NCBI GenBank assembly: GCA_009733775.1
Contig: WOGZ01000281.1
Location: 1-43,790 of the forward strand
Length of the DNA stretch: 43,790 nt
Direction of reading: 5' to 3'
Source of the DNA: Alectoria sarmentosa
Taxonomy: Eukaryota; Ascomycota; Lecanoromycetes; Lecanorales; Parmeliaceae
Within the stretch, counting starts at the first letter, position 1; each line of letters starts with the position of its first letter. This document shows positions 43,648 through 43,790 of this stretch, in pieces. The position numbers and the translations under genes were made by a program. The notes beneath the pieces were generated by a model that saw only the letters and a program-made list of their open reading frames with translations, made no database searches and had not been told where the DNA came from.

Positions 43648-43790
43648 TCGAATAACGGCTTTAAGCCTCTCGAGCGCTCTTATTAAAAATTTGTATATAA
43701 AAATTTTACATCTTTTGCTCTCTATTTTTTTAAAGATATAATTTCTTCATAATTTCGTAAATTATATAACTCGATATGCGCTTTTCAATG
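43648..43790. other. Right flank of Cop-1d, nothing recognised
   Basis: This is 143 bp of AT-rich sequence with one GC-richer patch (GGCTTTAAGCC dyad, 43658-43668). No gene or known repeat is visible before the window ends. Confidence 0.5.

Overview
This window looks like a purely transposon-derived, extremely AT-rich block from a filamentous ascomycete (Pezizomycotina). Almost every position belongs to a decayed retrotransposon. I found no intact host gene, tRNA, rRNA or CRISPR array. CpA/TpG is depleted and TpA enriched while CpG persists, in-frame stops sit where Trp and Gln codons are expected, and LTR pairs differ only by transitions. Together these are the signature of repeat-induced point mutation (RIP). 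Domains were assigned by reading through the RIP stops by eye, so internal boundaries are approximate. LTR and target-site boundaries were read directly.

Layout. (i) 1-6733, minus: Ty1/copia element Cop-1a, with 3' non-coding module, RNase H, RT, integrase, gag, half-tRNA primer site and 5' LTR; its 3' LTR lies off the left edge. (ii) 6734-8043, plus: 3' end of Cop-2b, cut by Cop-1a. (iii) 8044-12761 and 19922-21693, plus: Cop-3a (gag to RNase H, 3' module, 3' LTR), split by a complete Cop-2a (12762-19921, minus; 125-bp LTRs, 5-bp duplication TCATT). A little-mutated probable solo LTR sits at 11434-11643. (iv) 21694-~23072, plus: RT-RNase H end of Cop-1b, whose RT is interrupted by the Cop-3a terminus. 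(v) ~23073-24429, minus: gag and 5' LTR of Cop-1c, joined head to head with Cop-1b.

(vi) 24430-24847 and 35272-36185, minus: gypsy gag and 5' LTR (Gyp-2), split by (vii) 24848-35271, minus: a complete 10.4-kb gypsy chromovirus (Gyp-1; 185-bp LTRs, duplication AAATG) with RT, integrase, chromodomain and an unexplained 2.9-kb 3' region that holds another reading frame. (viii) 36186-~43467, plus: non-LTR retrotransposon (LINE) with EEP endonuclease and a YADD-type RT, interrupted by (ix) 38550-39025: a 476-bp miniature LTR element (TRIM; 160-bp LTRs, duplication CATGA). (x) 43468-43647, minus: leader and 5' LTR of another Cop-1 copy.

The nesting gives a relative order: Cop-1b was hit by Cop-3a, which was hit by Cop-2b and Cop-2a; Cop-2b was hit by Cop-1a. 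Gyp-2 was hit by Gyp-1, and the LINE by the TRIM. The most interesting observations are the TRIM with a possible self-priming site, a roughly 1-kb 3' module shared by three copia lineages with different polymerases, the accessory 3' reading frame of the chromovirus, and the unusually palindromic Cop-2 LTR.
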